Source: Limnohabitans sp. Rim47
Lineage (GTDB): Bacteria; Pseudomonadota; Gammaproteobacteria; Burkholderiales; Burkholderiaceae_C
Assembly (NCBI RefSeq): GCF_001517545.1
Contig: NZ_FBYA01000002.1
Location: 392,559 to 456,558, forward strand
Direction: 5' to 3'
DNA: 64,000 bases
Of this stretch, positions 40,983 to 49,218 are shown piece after piece. Made by a program: the position numbers and the translations under genes. The notes under the pieces are model-generated. The model made no database searches. It was not told the origin of the DNA and was given only the letters and a program-made list of their open reading frames with translations. The first letter of the stretch is position 1. The number at the start of each line of letters is the position of its first letter.

Positions 40983-41019
40983 AAAGCCCCGCAAGGTGAA
41001 CGCCTTGCGGGGCTTTTTT
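40983..41019 (+). terminator. Intrinsic terminator of groESL
   Basis: A perfect 14-bp stem AAAGCCCCGCAAGG / CCTTGCGGGGCTTT with a 6-base loop and a T-tract of seven or more follows groEL by about 50 bases. The A-run on the other side means it could also serve the convergent PagL-like gene. Confidence 0.92.
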
Positions 41020-41064
41020 TATGCCGACGGGCTGAGTCCGTCATAAACGCCACTGATTCCTGCT

Positions 41065-41583
41065 TCAAAAGTCGCGTCCCAAAGTCAGTCGAACCGCTTC
41101 CAGCCCTTGATTAGGCTCTTTGTAGCCACCATTGCTGATGTGCATCAGGCCAATGCCCAACTTCGTCTTGGCGTTGAGGCGGTACATCACATCAAAAGTG
41201 GTTCGGAAGTTAAAACGCCCACTCAGTGAACGAACCCGGTCATCGCCTTTGATGACCGAATAAGAGGGGTAAATGAACAGCGTCATGTCAAAGCCTTTGA
41301 CGTCGATGGTTTTACCAATGCCCGGACCAAACATGTCAGTGCCTTGTGCATTCAGCATGGCAGACGCGCCATATCGCAGGCCATAAAAGCGGGTCGGCTT
41401 GGACTGGTAAGACACATCGATGGCGCTTTTGTCTTTCGTCAGGGAAAGGTCCCATTCTTTGTTGTGTACATCGGTCATGTAAGAAACGCTCACGGTTTCT
41501 TTGTTGACTGAGGTGGGTTCTGGCACAGCGGCAAACCACGCTGATCCCAAGATAACGCCAATGGCTGCAGCACTGTTCAGCAC
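41065..41583 (-). CDS. PagL-like acyloxyacyl hydrolase (lipid A 3-O-deacylase)
   Basis: A 172-residue outer membrane beta-barrel enzyme that trims an acyl chain from lipid A. The C-terminal signature LGIGLMHISNGGYKEPNQG followed by LEAVRLTLGRDF carries the PagL catalytic His-x-Ser and downstream Glu, and ends in a Phe as barrels do. Alternating strands such as YGLRYGASAML and FRTTFDVMYRL support the barrel. I place the start at GTG 41583, six bases after an AGAGGAG site; the ATG at 41589 would have no spacing. The N-terminal hydrophobic segment lacks a clear basic n-region, so signal processing is uncertain. Confidence 0.75.
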   Translation of the reverse strand: MLNSAAAIGVILGSAWFAAVPEPTSVNKETVSVSYMTDVHNKEWDLSLTKDKSAIDVSYQSKPTRFYGLRYGASAMLNAQGTDMFGPGIGKTIDVKGFDMTLFIYPSYSVIKGDDRVRSLSGRFNFRTTFDVMYRLNAKTKLGIGLMHISNGGYKEPNQGLEAVRLTLGRDF

Positions 41584-41701
41584 ATCCATCTCCTCTGTTG
41601 GTGTTTTCAATATTGATTATCGAAAACAGCCTCAACAGAACAGTTATCAAAGCCACTGAACTCAGGCCAACCTGAAAATCAGCGTACCTTGGTGCCAAAC
41701 G

Positions 41702-42466
41702 TCAAAGGGCCGTTGCCTCGATCTGCACCACCCAGTAAGCGCCGTTTTCCTGCACCGCCTGAAAGCGCACCTTCTGGCCGACTTGCAAGACCTCGAGTTG
41801 GGCAGGCGTTTTCACCTGAAACACCATGCTCATGGGCGGCATGTCCAGATTCGGGATCTCACCGTGCTTGAGCGCCACCTTGCCAGCCGCCTTGTCCACG
41901 CGCCGCACTTCGGCCATGACCCAGGGCAAGGTCACTGCCGAATCGCTTACGCGCTGCACGCCCCCGCGCTGCGCCATGCGGCCTTGGCCCGGGTAGCGTT
42001 GAAAACTTTGGGTGCTGCCGTCTTTTTGCACCAGCAACACGTCGTAAGCGTCTTTGCGGCCTTTGTATTCGGGGCCATCCATGCCCGGGCTGCCAATGGG
42101 CATGCCCGGAACCGCCAAGCCCAAAGCGACAGGCCGCTCTTTGAGCAGGCGGTGGATGTCGGTGGCGGGCACATGGCCCTCGATGACGTAGCCGCCCACG
42201 GTGGCGGTGTGGCACGAGCCCAGTTTCTCGGGCATGCCCAGTCGCTTGCGGGCAGCGGTGTTGCCCACGTCGCGCACCTCCACTTTGAAACCACTGGCCT
42301 GCAGGTGCTCTACCCACAAGTGGCAACAGCCGCAGTTGGGGTCTTTCCAGACCTGCACCGTGTTGGCCTGCGCCAGCGCGGTGCGCTGAAAACCGGTGAT
42401 GGTCAACAAGGCGGCGGCTGCCAGCCATTGGCGTCTTGAAAGGATGGTGAATTGCGAATTTGTCAT
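41702..42466 (-). CDS. DUF411-CusF fusion, exported copper-binding protein
   Basis: A 254-residue protein with a twin-arginine-like signal (LSRRQWLAAAALL, cleavage near AQA). Residues 37-150 form a DUF411 domain with VWKDPNCGCCHLW and MPEKLGSCHTATVGGY, Cys-rich metal sites. Residues 185-250 form a CusF-like beta-barrel with HGEIPNLDMPPMSMVFQVK, whose His and Met pattern binds Cu(I). The two domains are usually separate proteins. Last gene of the copper operon, 11 bases after the cupredoxin. Likely a periplasmic copper chaperone. Confidence 0.85.
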   Translation of the reverse strand: MTNSQFTILSRRQWLAAAALLTITGFQRTALAQANTVQVWKDPNCGCCHLWVEHLQASGFKVEVRDVGNTAARKRLGMPEKLGSCHTATVGGYVIEGHVPATDIHRLLKERPVALGLAVPGMPIGSPGMDGPEYKGRKDAYDVLLVQKDGSTQSFQRYPGQGRMAQRGGVQRVSDSAVTLPWVMAEVRRVDKAAGKVALKHGEIPNLDMPPMSMVFQVKTPAQLEVLQVGQKVRFQAVQENGAYWVVQIEATAL

Positions 42467-42477
42467 TGCTTTACACC

Positions 42478-42978
42478 TTATTTGACGGTGATACGGCCGA
42501 CCATGCCGGCTTCAAAATGGCCTGGAATCAGGCAGGCAAATTCAAAGCTGCCTGCGCGGTTGAAGGTCCAGACGATGGCCCCTTTCTGACCTGCGTTCAC
42601 ATGCGCCATATAGGGTTCGTCGTGTTCCATACCCGGGTGCTTTTTCATCATCTCTGCATGCGCTTTCAGCTCTGACGGCGTGCCGATCACGATCTCGTGC
42701 AGCGTCTTGCCCGCGTTCACTGCCACCAATCGCACGGTCTCGCCCAGCTTGATCTGGATCTCTTTGGGCGCGAAACGCATGTCGTCGGTCATGCGGATCT
42801 CAATGGTGCGTGTTGCTTTTTTCGGATCACCTGCGATGCCCCAGTCTTTTTGCTCGGCAGGTGCGGCTTCCTGGGCTTTGGCATGGTGGCCTTGATGGGC
42901 AGCAGGCGAATGCGCGTGGGCTGCGGGCATGGTCAGCAGGCCAGCGCTCAACAACAAAAAGGTCAGTGATTTGTTCAT
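42478..42978 (-). CDS. Cupredoxin-family copper-binding protein
   Basis: A 166-residue secreted protein. Signal peptide residues 1-22 end in AHA, followed by a His-rich linker HSPAAHQGHHAKAQ. The cupredoxin fold carries the type 1 copper ligands His in KTLHEIVIG and Cys-x4-His-x4-Met in FACLIPGHFEAGM. Start ATG 42978 (MNKSLTFLLL). It lies between a multicopper oxidase and the DUF411-CusF gene, so it is a candidate electron or copper carrier for the oxidase. Confidence 0.87.
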   Translation of the reverse strand: MNKSLTFLLLSAGLLTMPAAHAHSPAAHQGHHAKAQEAAPAEQKDWGIAGDPKKATRTIEIRMTDDMRFAPKEIQIKLGETVRLVAVNAGKTLHEIVIGTPSELKAHAEMMKKHPGMEHDEPYMAHVNAGQKGAIVWTFNRAGSFEFACLIPGHFEAGMVGRITVK

Positions 42979-43056
42979 GGCGATTTCTGAAGAGTGAATG
43001 TGATTGTGAATGTGAAGACCCAAGCCCCGACTTGGCGAAGGTACTCAGGCGCGTGC

Positions 43057-44499
43057 TCAGTGGTGTTTGTGGCTTTCGGGTTTGCGTGCATTGGCAGCAG
43101 GCACCGCAGGTTGGGCAGATGCGGCGGCGGGCGCGGGTGCATCCGGCGCACGCGGCGTGTCCATCACCGGGCCCGTGTATTCATGCGCTTGCGTGCCCAC
43201 CGGTTGTTTGTAATCGCCGGGGTCACTGTAATCACCGCGCTTTTGCTCTGCCCGCACTTTGAGCGTGGTGAACATGCCGCCCATCTCCACCGGGCCATAA
43301 GGGCCGGTGCCGGTCATCATGGGGAAAGTGTTGGCGGGCAACTCCATTTCCATCGCGCCCATATCGGCCATGCCGCGCTCACCCATGACCATGTAGTCGG
43401 GAATGAGTTTGCCGATTTTTTGGACCAGCCCCCGGTGGTCCACACCGATCATGGTGGGCACATCGTGGCCCATGGCCCCCATGGTGTGGTGGCTCTTGTG
43501 GCAGTGCATGGCCCAGTCGCCGGGCTCGTCAGCGACAAACTCCAGCTGCCGCATCTGGCCCACCGCCACGTCGGTGGTCACCTCGGGCCAGCGCGCCGTT
43601 TTGGGCACGGGGCCGCCGTCGGTGCCGGTCACCTCAAACTCAATGCCATGGATGTGTACCGGGTGGTTGGTCATGGTCAGGTTGCCCACACGCACGCGCA
43701 CACGGTCGTGCAAGCGTGCCACCAGCGGGCTGATGCCCGGAAACACGCGGCTGTTCCAGCTCCAAATGTTCTGGTCCAGCATGGTGTTGACGTTGGGCGT
43801 TTTGGCACCCGGCGTCACATCAAACGCGTTGAGCAAAAAGGCGTAATCGCGGTCCACCTCGGCGATCAGCGGGTGCGGGCCTTTGGGGTGGGTGATCCAC
43901 AGGCCCATCATGCCCATGGCCATTTGCGTCATCTCGTCAGCGTGCGGGTGGTACATGAAGGTGCCGGGGCGGCGCGCCACAAACTCGTAAACCCAGGTTT
44001 TGCCCACGGGAATCTGCCTTTGGTTCAAGCCTCCCACGCCGTCCATGCCGTTGGGCAGGCGCTGGCCGTGCCAGTGCACGGTGGTGTGCTCGGGCAATTT
44101 GTTGGTCACATAAATGCGCACCTTGTCGCCCTCAACCACCTCGATGGTCGGGCCGGGGCTTTGGCCGTTGTAACCCCACATGTTCACGACAAAGCCCGGT
44201 GCCATTTCGCGCACCACCGGCTCGGCCACCAGGTGGAACTCTTTCACGCCGTCCTTCATGCGAAAGGGCAAAGTCCAGCCGTTCAGGGTGACCACCGGCT
44301 TGTAGGGACGCCCTGCGCCCGTCACGCCCGGGGGGGTCCAAGGCGGCGCGGTGTTGGGGCGGGTCTGAATGACGGGCTCGGGCAAGGCGGCCAATGCGCT
44401 GCGGCTGACAGCGGTGGTGGCGACAGCAGCCCCTGCCACGGTACCGGCCACGCTGCCTGCGGCGGCCATGGCTTTGTGAAAAAAATCTCGGCGTTGCAT
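43057..44499 (-). CDS. Multicopper oxidase (copper resistance type)
   Basis: A 480-residue periplasmic oxidase. A twin-arginine signal QRRDFFHKAMAAAG begins at residue 2. All four copper motifs are visible: TVHWHGQRLPNG, FMYHPHADEMTQM, HPVHIHGIEFEV and the His-Cys-His core WAMHCHKSHHTMGAMG. The last holds the type 1 Cys and an axial Met. Such enzymes oxidise Cu(I) to the less toxic Cu(II). ATG 44499 has an AGGA site 9 bases upstream; a TTG two codons earlier is too close to it. It follows the outer membrane factor gene with a gap of 2 bases. Confidence 0.88.
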   Translation of the reverse strand: MQRRDFFHKAMAAAGSVAGTVAGAAVATTAVSRSALAALPEPVIQTRPNTAPPWTPPGVTGAGRPYKPVVTLNGWTLPFRMKDGVKEFHLVAEPVVREMAPGFVVNMWGYNGQSPGPTIEVVEGDKVRIYVTNKLPEHTTVHWHGQRLPNGMDGVGGLNQRQIPVGKTWVYEFVARRPGTFMYHPHADEMTQMAMGMMGLWITHPKGPHPLIAEVDRDYAFLLNAFDVTPGAKTPNVNTMLDQNIWSWNSRVFPGISPLVARLHDRVRVRVGNLTMTNHPVHIHGIEFEVTGTDGGPVPKTARWPEVTTDVAVGQMRQLEFVADEPGDWAMHCHKSHHTMGAMGHDVPTMIGVDHRGLVQKIGKLIPDYMVMGERGMADMGAMEMELPANTFPMMTGTGPYGPVEMGGMFTTLKVRAEQKRGDYSDPGDYKQPVGTQAHEYTGPVMDTPRAPDAPAPAAASAQPAVPAANARKPESHKHH

Positions 44500-44501
44500 G
44501 G

Positions 44502-45926
44502 TCAATGTCCTGCGGTGTTGGGGTTGGTGGGTTTGGTGGGGTTGGTGGATTGGGACGCGTCAGCGGCATCGGTGCCCGGCGCATAAGGCAAGCCAGCCAG
44601 CACAGCGGCCAGATCGGCCTGAGCCAACCAAGCCTGGCGCTGCGCTTGCAAGGCCGCGTCCACGCTGTCGATGCGGGTGCGGGCACCGGCCAGCAAGTCC
44701 CACGTGCTTTTGAGCATGCCGTTGTAACGCAGCCCGGTTTCTTGCAAGAGCTCGGTGTGCAAACGCAGCACTTCGGCCTGCGTGTTGTGCGCCGTCTGCC
44801 GGGCCACCTGCAAAGCGGTCACCGCCACTTGCACATCGGCCCGAATCTGCCGTGCCAGGCGATCGGCCTGTCGGCGCGCTTGCCAAGCGGCCTCCACCTC
44901 GTGGCCCCAGCGAAGGGTGCGCGGGTTCCATAAGGGCGCATCCTGGCCAGCCTGCCCGGACTGCGCGATCAGGGCTGCTTCGGCCGCTTGCAAGTCGGCT
45001 GCGTTCAGCCCCAGGCCCGCCATCAGGCGTTGGGCCTGCAGGTCGTCCAAAGCCCAGCGCAAATTCGCCCGGAGTGCCTGCGCCTGCAAGGCCGCCACAT
45101 CGGCCAGCGGGCCAAGCGCTGGCACCTCAAGCGCACCCGATGTCGCCAGATCAGGCACTTGCTGCGGCATTTGCTGAGACATGTTCTCCGACGCTCTTTC
45201 CGGCAGCTGCTTGGGCAAGTGCAAGGGCAGCTGCTGCGCCATCGCTTGCACCGTCATACCAGCACCGACGCGTTGCCACAGCGCGTGACTTGTGCGCTCA
45301 GCTTGCAGCTGGGCTTTGTCCAAGCGTGTGCGGGCCTCCCACAGCGGCAGCTCTTCCTGGATTTGGCGTGCACGACTCCAGTTGCCCACCTGCGCCATGC
45401 GTTGGCCCAACTCGGCCCCGGCTTCTGCCACTGCCACAATGTCACGGCTGAGCGCGACCGACTGGCGGCTGACCACCGCATCGACCCACAACTTTTGCAC
45501 TTGCCAGCGCAAAGCCGCCGCTTGCTGGCGCACTTGGGCCTGCTCTAAGGCACTCATGCCGGGTTTGAGCCACTTCGCCTCTTCTTGCAAGGCCAAACGG
45601 ATGGCACGTGCCAGCGTCAGCTGACCGGCCTCAGAAGTTGCAGGCACATCCTGTGTCTGCGGCGTGTTGTTTTTCTCCCAGCGCAGCAAATCTGCATGGC
45701 CACGCGGAAACTGGCCCACCGCCTGGTTGGCATCCTGCCAACTCAACGGGGCATTGCCTTCACGACCCGATGACGGAGCAGCAAACGGGACAGCGGGCGG
45801 TGCCGTGTGCCCATGGCTGTGGGCAGGCTCACTGTGGGTTTGCGCCATGGCTTTGGGCCCCATGACCGTCAGCAAGGCAGCGAGCAGGGTTGATGCACCC
45901 TGCATGCGTTTGATAAACATCTTCAT
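44502..45926 (-). CDS. TolC/CzcC-like outer membrane efflux protein
   Basis: A 474-residue outer membrane factor with a signal peptide (residues 1-26, ending AMA), a His-rich stretch HSEPAHSHGHTAPP and two long coiled-coil regions (around 100-230 and 290-440), as in TolC-type channels. A Met/Gln-rich insert near 230-265 (AMAQQLPLHLPKQ and ASENMSQQMPQQ) is unusual and might bind metal. The C-terminus ends in a short Pro/Thr tail. An AGGA precedes ATG 45926. No inner membrane pump or adaptor is encoded nearby, so its partner must lie elsewhere if it works as an efflux duct. Confidence 0.78.
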   Translation of the reverse strand: MKMFIKRMQGASTLLAALLTVMGPKAMAQTHSEPAHSHGHTAPPAVPFAAPSSGREGNAPLSWQDANQAVGQFPRGHADLLRWEKNNTPQTQDVPATSEAGQLTLARAIRLALQEEAKWLKPGMSALEQAQVRQQAAALRWQVQKLWVDAVVSRQSVALSRDIVAVAEAGAELGQRMAQVGNWSRARQIQEELPLWEARTRLDKAQLQAERTSHALWQRVGAGMTVQAMAQQLPLHLPKQLPERASENMSQQMPQQVPDLATSGALEVPALGPLADVAALQAQALRANLRWALDDLQAQRLMAGLGLNAADLQAAEAALIAQSGQAGQDAPLWNPRTLRWGHEVEAAWQARRQADRLARQIRADVQVAVTALQVARQTAHNTQAEVLRLHTELLQETGLRYNGMLKSTWDLLAGARTRIDSVDAALQAQRQAWLAQADLAAVLAGLPYAPGTDAADASQSTNPTKPTNPNTAGH

Positions 45927-46000
45927 ACCGATTTCCTGAACGAAACGAACACGGCACCTGCTTGCCTCAGTGGCAAGCAGACGCAACTGTGGCGTGAAAC

Positions 46001-46390
46001 TCAGGAAATCGGGGGTTTGATGAGCGGCGAAATTGCCTGGCCTGCAGGTTGTCGTGTCTCACCGATGGGCAGTGGGTGAGACTGAAACACGGGCAACACC
46101 AGTGGCCACCAGGCCAAGCTGGCGCTTTGATGGCACACGCCACAGAGCTGACAAGTCGCATCATGGCAATCGGCTCGGGGATGGGCGTCATCACTCGCAG
46201 CCTGAGACGGTGCCATGCTTTCATGGCAGTCGTGGGCCGCCTGCGCCTCAAGCCCAGCCTGTGGCATGGCGCTGGCATGAACCTGTGTTGGCAGGTGATG
46301 CGCGCTGCTTTCTGGCATCGTCATCCAAGCCCCGGCCCACAGCCGCAAGGGCATCAGACAAAGCAGGAAACAAAGAAAAAAGCGGCGCAT
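46001..46390 (-). CDS. CzcI-like secreted Cys/His-rich protein
   Basis: A 129-residue protein with a signal peptide (MRRFFLCFLLCLMPLRLWA). The mature part is rich in His, Met and Cys, with DCHDATCQLCGVCHQSASL in its middle, close to the DCGVCH motif of CzcI, the periplasmic protein found at the head of czc metal-efflux operons. It precedes the outer membrane factor gene on the same strand with a 74-base gap, the same relative position as czcI-czcC. The start at ATG 46390 fits the signal peptide best. A role in metal sensing or buffering is inferred from resemblance and position. Confidence 0.6.
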   Translation of the reverse strand: MRRFFLCFLLCLMPLRLWAGAWMTMPESSAHHLPTQVHASAMPQAGLEAQAAHDCHESMAPSQAASDDAHPRADCHDATCQLCGVCHQSASLAWWPLVLPVFQSHPLPIGETRQPAGQAISPLIKPPIS

Positions 46391-46539
46391 CTTTTGATCA
46401 TAAGCGAACACCTGCCGCCCGTGCAGACCCAAGCCACAAGGCCTTGGTGCTGGCACCCCATGAACGCCTCGAATCCTCGATTCAAACAAAGGCGTGCAGT
46501 CGGCCGTGACGCGGCAAAGATAGGGCTAAAACAGGGCGG

Positions 46540-46556
46540 CGGGGGTATGCCCCCCG
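46540..46556 (-). terminator. Weak GC hairpin after pgi
   Basis: GGGGG / CCCCC around a 4-base loop, just past the pgi stop on the minus strand, with only a short T-run (TGTTTT) 9 bases later. A doubtful terminator. Confidence 0.3.
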
Positions 46557-46559
46557 CGC

Positions 46560-48095
46560 TCAAGCACGCAAGCGCTGCAACAAAGCTGCCGTCGAAGCGT
46601 CCAGCCCCGTCGCGTCACCCGACACGATGCGGGCATGGATGTCTTTGGCCAGCACTTTGCCCAGCTCCACACCCCATTGGTCAAAACTGTTGATGCCCCA
46701 GACCGAGCCGCTGACGAACACGCGGTGTTCTTGCAGGGCAATCAATGCGCCCAAGCTGGCGGGGGTCAACTCATCAAGCAACAAAAACGTGCTGGGCCGG
46801 TTGCCCGTGAAGTGCTTGTGCCCGCCCTCGTCGTCCTTGCCTAACATCAGGGCCTGCGCCTGCGCGATCACATTGGCCAGCAACAATTCGTGGTGGTCTT
46901 TCAGGCTGTGCGTGGGCTTTTTCACGGCGATGAACTCCAGCGGCACCACGTCGGTGCCCTGGTGCAGCATCTGAAAATAAGCGTGCTGCCCGTTGGTGCC
47001 CGGCTCGCCCCACAACACCGGCGAAGTGCCATAAGGCAGCGCTTGGCCATTGCGGTCCACACGCTTGCCGTTGCTCTCCATCTCGAGCTGTTGCAAATAC
47101 GCAGGCACGCGTCGCAAAGCGCTGTGGTAGGGCGCAATCGAGCGGCTGGTGTAGTTCAAAAAGTTGCGGTACCAAACATCCAGCAGGCCCAAACGCACAG
47201 GCAAATTGGCCTCTGGTGGTGCGGTCTGAAAGTGCTGGTCCATCGCATGTGCGCCCGCCAGCAGTTCTTTGAAGCCCTGAGCGCCGATGGCAATGGCTAC
47301 TGGCAAGCCAATGGCCGACCACATGGAATAGCGACCGCCCACCCAATCCCAAAAGCCAAAGGTGGTGCTGATGCCGAACTCGGCTGCAGCCGCCACGTTG
47401 GTGGTGAGCGCGGCAAAGTGGCGGGCCACATCGTGGCCGCCTTGTGCCCGAAACCACTGCAAAGCCGAACGGGCGTTGGTCATGGTTTCGGTGGTGGTGA
47501 AGGTTTTCGATGCGATCAAGAACAGCGTGTTCTCAGCCTTCAAGCCCTTGAGCACAGCGGCCAGTTCATGTCCGTCCACATTCGAAACAAAGTGAAAGCG
47601 CTTGCCCGGCAGCACAAAGTCCTGCAGCGCCAGCACCGCCATTTGCGGCCCCAAGTCGGAGCCCCCAATGCCGATGTTCACCACATCGGTGATCTGAGCG
47701 TCGGCGCGAATTTGCTCAGCGTAAGCCAGCATGGGCTTCAGGGTGCCGTGCACCAGCTTCAAGGGCTCGGCCAATGGGCCAGCCAAAGAGCCCTCGGGTT
47801 GCCGCAGCAACCAATGCATCACAGGCCGGTCTTCGGTGTGGTTGATGTGCTCACCCCGAAACATGGCATCGCGGTGCGCGGTCAAACCGGTTTGGCGCGC
47901 CAGCTCTTGCAGCAGCGCTTCGGTGGCGGCATCCACATGGTTTTTAGACAAATCGGCGAACACATGGGCCGCTTGCTGGCTCAGGGTATCGGCACGTTGC
48001 GCATCGGCGGCAAAAGCGCTGCGCAAATCAAAGTCGGCAAAGTGGCCCGCGTGGGCCTGCAAGGCCTTCCAAGCCGGGGTTTGGTCACAACGCAT
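46560..48095 (-). CDS. pgi: Glucose-6-phosphate isomerase
   Basis: The 511-residue enzyme interconverts glucose 6-phosphate and fructose 6-phosphate. Diagnostic motifs are IGIGGSDLGPQMAVLAL, SKTFTTTETMTNA and GEPGTNGQHAYFQMLHQG, the last carrying active-site residues, plus the GVELGKVLAKDI tail. ATG 48095 lies 2 bases after the tal stop, so tal and pgi form an operon opposite zwf-hexR, grouping glycolytic and pentose-phosphate steps. Confidence 0.96.
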   Translation of the reverse strand: MRCDQTPAWKALQAHAGHFADFDLRSAFAADAQRADTLSQQAAHVFADLSKNHVDAATEALLQELARQTGLTAHRDAMFRGEHINHTEDRPVMHWLLRQPEGSLAGPLAEPLKLVHGTLKPMLAYAEQIRADAQITDVVNIGIGGSDLGPQMAVLALQDFVLPGKRFHFVSNVDGHELAAVLKGLKAENTLFLIASKTFTTTETMTNARSALQWFRAQGGHDVARHFAALTTNVAAAAEFGISTTFGFWDWVGGRYSMWSAIGLPVAIAIGAQGFKELLAGAHAMDQHFQTAPPEANLPVRLGLLDVWYRNFLNYTSRSIAPYHSALRRVPAYLQQLEMESNGKRVDRNGQALPYGTSPVLWGEPGTNGQHAYFQMLHQGTDVVPLEFIAVKKPTHSLKDHHELLLANVIAQAQALMLGKDDEGGHKHFTGNRPSTFLLLDELTPASLGALIALQEHRVFVSGSVWGINSFDQWGVELGKVLAKDIHARIVSGDATGLDASTAALLQRLRA

Positions 48096-48097
48096 GT

Positions 48098-49045
48098 TCA
48101 GGCCTTCTTCATCATGTCTTCCAACTTGACCGCATCGGCACAGAAGGCTCGGATGCCTTCGGCCAGCTTCTCGGTGGCCATCGCGTCTTCGTTCAGCGCC
48201 AGGCGGAACGAAGCTTCGTCATAAGCCATCGCGGGCAAGTCCATCGTTTTCGCGGCAGCGGCATCGAGTGCCAGGCCCAAAGGCGCATCGGTGGCGGCCA
48301 GCTGGGCCAACAGCTCAGGGCTGATGGTCAGCAAATCGCAACCGGCCAAAGCCGTGATCTGGCCCACGTTGCGAAACGACGCGCCCATGACTTCGGTGGC
48401 AATGCCGTGTTTCTTGTAATGGTTGAAGATGGCCCGCACCGACTGCACACCGGGGTCGTTCGCGCCCGACTTGGCAGCCTCGTCCCAAGCAGCGCCAGCG
48501 GTCTTTTTGTACCAGTCGTAAATGCGGCCCACAAAAGGCGAGATCAGCTGCACTTTGGCTTGGCCACAGGCCACGGCCTGGCAAAACGCGAACAACAGCG
48601 TCAGGTTGCAGCGGATGCCTTCGCGCTCCAGCTCGGCTGCGGCCTGAATGCCTTCCCAAGTCGAGGCGATCTTGATCAACACGCGCTCACGCCCAATGCC
48701 TTGCGCCTCGTAAAGCGCCATGATGCGGCGGGCCCGCGCCACGGTGGCGGCGGTGTCAAAGCTCAGGCGAGCGTCCACTTCGGTCGAGACACGGCCGGGA
48801 ATGGTCTTCAATATTTCGCAGCCAAAACGCACCAGCAAATGGTCCATCACCACGTCCAGCGGCTGGCCACGGTGGGCCGCCACAGACTCGGTCAACAAGG
48901 GCGCATATTCGGGCTTTTGCACCGCCTTGAGGATCAGCGACGGGTTGGTCGTCGCGTCTTGCGGCTGAAACTGGGCCAATTGCTTGAAGTCACCGGTATC
49001 GGCCACCACGGTGGTGAATTGTTTGAGAGCGTCGAGTTGGTTCAT
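48098..49045 (-). CDS. tal: Transaldolase
   Basis: A 315-residue enzyme of the TalA/TalB type, linking the pentose phosphate pathway with glycolysis. The Schiff-base Lys125 lies in [24 protein letters not shown] at the N-terminus and [10 protein letters not shown] are conserved. First gene of tal-pgi, with a 173-base divergent regulatory gap to zwf. Confidence 0.97.
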   Translation of the reverse strand: MNQLDALKQFTTVVADTGDFKQLAQFQPQDATTNPSLILKAVQKPEYAPLLTESVAAHRGQPLDVVMDHLLVRFGCEILKTIPGRVSTEVDARLSFDTAATVARARRIMALYEAQGIGRERVLIKIASTWEGIQAAAELEREGIRCNLTLLFAFCQAVACGQAKVQLISPFVGRIYDWYKKTAGAAWDEAAKSGANDPGVQSVRAIFNHYKKHGIATEVMGASFRNVGQITALAGCDLLTISPELLAQLAATDAPLGLALDAAAAKTMDLPAMAYDEASFRLALNEDAMATEKLAEGIRAFCADAVKLEDMMKKA

Positions 49046-49176
49046 GGCGTTGCGTACAAGTTGGCAAAAAGGGGGACAAACCTCCGTCAGGGTGATTGCT
49101 GCTGCAACAGCGGCATGCCTGCAGATGAAATATTTGTCGGGTATTTGAAAGCTGGCTTGAATTATCCGTGAAACAA

Positions 49177-49208
49177 AGTTACATTACAAATCAATTTTTC
49201 ATGTAACT
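49177..49208. promoter_or_regulatory. Inverted repeat upstream of zwf, candidate HexR operator
   Basis: AGTTACAT (49177-49184) and ATGTAACT (49201-49208) form a perfect inverted repeat with centres 24 bases apart, ending 10 bases before the zwf ATG. HexR-type repressors recognise TGTA-rich palindromes, and hexR is the second gene of this operon. The match is by eye only. Confidence 0.4.
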
Positions 49209-49218
49209 CAAGAACATC

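Noticed and set aside
42994..44586. A 530-codon open frame opposite the multicopper oxidase
   Set aside because: His/Val/Gly-rich mirror of the oxidase; no start signal or domain.
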